Assembly: GCF_030285365.1 (NCBI RefSeq)
Contig: NZ_JASVDS010000005.1
Location: forward strand, 186,001-250,000
Length of the DNA stretch: 64,000 nucleotides
Direction: 5' to 3'
Source: Roseateles subflavus
Lineage (GTDB): Bacteria > Pseudomonadota > Gammaproteobacteria > Burkholderiales > Burkholderiaceae_C
A model generated the notes under the pieces. It saw only the letters and a list, made by a program, of their open reading frames with translations. It was not told the origin of the DNA and did no database searches. Every line of letters begins with the position of its first letter. Within the stretch, counting starts at the first letter, position 1. The position numbers were made by a program, and so were the translations under genes. This document shows positions 63,537-64,000 of this stretch, piece after piece.

Positions 63537-64000
63537 ACGGCGACGCGCTGCATGGCATGCGGACCGACCAGTACGGTCACCGCGCGAGCCGCCGCAAGCC
63601 GCTGCCGGGGCGCGCTGCGGTCTTCGTGCCCGAGGCCTGCGTGCTGGACTGGCACCTGCCCGACGCGGCCGATGTCGAGGCCGTGCACTGGCGTCCCCGG
63701 GCGCTCGCCGCGCTGCAGACGCTGGAGCTGCGGGGCTATCGCGTGGTGCTGGTCAACGGGGCGGAGATGGCGGAGCCCGGCGCGCAGGACCCGGCGGCAC
63801 AGGCGATGCGCTCCGCCGGCGCGAACCGGGCCTTGCTGCAGCGCCTGGCCGAGGAAGGCCAGGTGCATCCGGCCGGCATCCTCGCACCGGTGACCCCGAA
63901 GGAGCTGCCCGACGTGCTGCAGCACACGGCGCAATGCCATCGCCTGGACCTGCGCCGGGGCTGGTTCCTGAGCTGGGAGGAGGGCCTGGGTGCGGCCAGC
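63533..64000 (+). CDS. HAD-like protein apparently lacking catalytic aspartates, 3' end outside window
   Basis: 156 codons are visible. After a 27-residue leader, RAAVFVPEACVLDWHLPDA occupies the place where HAD-IIIA phosphatases (GmhB type) have VFLDRDGVL. WRPRALAALQTLELRGYRVV then VLVN matches the P-R-A-L...GY-V-V-V pattern and the second strand. Both nucleophile positions (DxD) are absent (VPE/A). It starts by an ATGA overlap with the glycosyltransferase. It may be a catalytically dead relative or a different fold; cut by the right edge. Confidence 0.55.
   Translation, partial: MNGDALHGMRTDQYGHRASRRKPLPGRAAVFVPEACVLDWHLPDAADVEAVHWRPRALAALQTLELRGYRVVLVNGAEMAEPGAQDPAAQAMRSAGANRALLQRLAEEGQVHPAGILAPVTPKELPDVLQHTAQCHRLDLRRGWFLSWEEGLGAAS

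Overview
The window is GC-rich chromosomal DNA from a Gram-negative, aerobic to microaerobic betaproteobacterium. Gene orders point to Burkholderiales, probably near the Rubrivivax/Leptothrix/Roseateles group: exbB-exbD-lpxK-trm112-kdsB-adk, ccoIS-ccoNOQP-ccoG followed by fnr-hemN, ppiA-ppiB-lpxH, accA-tilS, and clpS-clpA. No insertion sequence, integrase, CRISPR array or rRNA was seen. The one tRNA is tRNA-Ser(GCU). Taxonomy is inferred from family resemblance and synteny only.

Layout. 0-4.8 kb (minus strand): an SDR dehydrogenase cut by the window edge, adk, kdsB, trm112, lpxK and an ExbB/ExbD proton channel, i.e. envelope and LPS housekeeping. 4.8-9.6 kb (plus): a DnaA-box-like cluster, xseA, sodB and an OmpR/TctE-type two-component pair. 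9.7-20.8 kb: a complete cbb3 cytochrome oxidase locus with copper ATPase ccoI, ccoS, ccoNOQP, ccoG, a short FixH-like gene, fnr, hemN and a SafE-like membrane protein. FNR boxes sit at matching distances from -10 elements upstream of ccoI and ccoN, and a third box lies between fnr and hemN, so the regulator and its targets are in one place. 21-25.7 kb: icd, a cold-shock protein and clpS-clpA.

25.7-27.5 kb is the most anomalous stretch. A small phage-like regulatory switch (S24-type repressor diverging from a Cro-like protein, plus an unknown 92-residue protein) is bracketed by two different degenerate 12-bp repeat arrays. 27.5-38 kb returns to housekeeping: mtfA, lpxH, two cyclophilins, a TPR protein, cysS, an AlkA-type glycosylase, accA, tilS, lysC, tRNA-Ser and map. 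38-46.8 kb is accessory metabolism: a MocR/PaiB pair, an acetyltransferase, etfQO, an SDR, YceH and a cysteine-synthase-like enzyme. A 24-bp operator-like palindrome lies upstream of etfQO.

46.8-54.7 kb: a lipoprotein alpha/beta hydrolase diverges from a secreted five-domain cyclodextrin glucanotransferase very like Bacillus enzymes, across an intergenic region with two inverted repeats. Then come a thioredoxin-like secreted protein, a cobalamin-binding radical SAM protein with a CX4CX2C cluster motif and a small membrane partner, and an HU protein with a basic tail. 55-64 kb looks like a surface-glycan locus: a Gly/Gln/Tyr-rich protein with a 15-residue aromatic-Trp-Arg repeat, three GT4-type glycosyltransferases, an amidohydrolase, a DUF4398-like and an OmpA-type lipoprotein, an outer-membrane beta-barrel, and a HAD-like protein (cut by the window edge) that seems to lack the catalytic aspartates.
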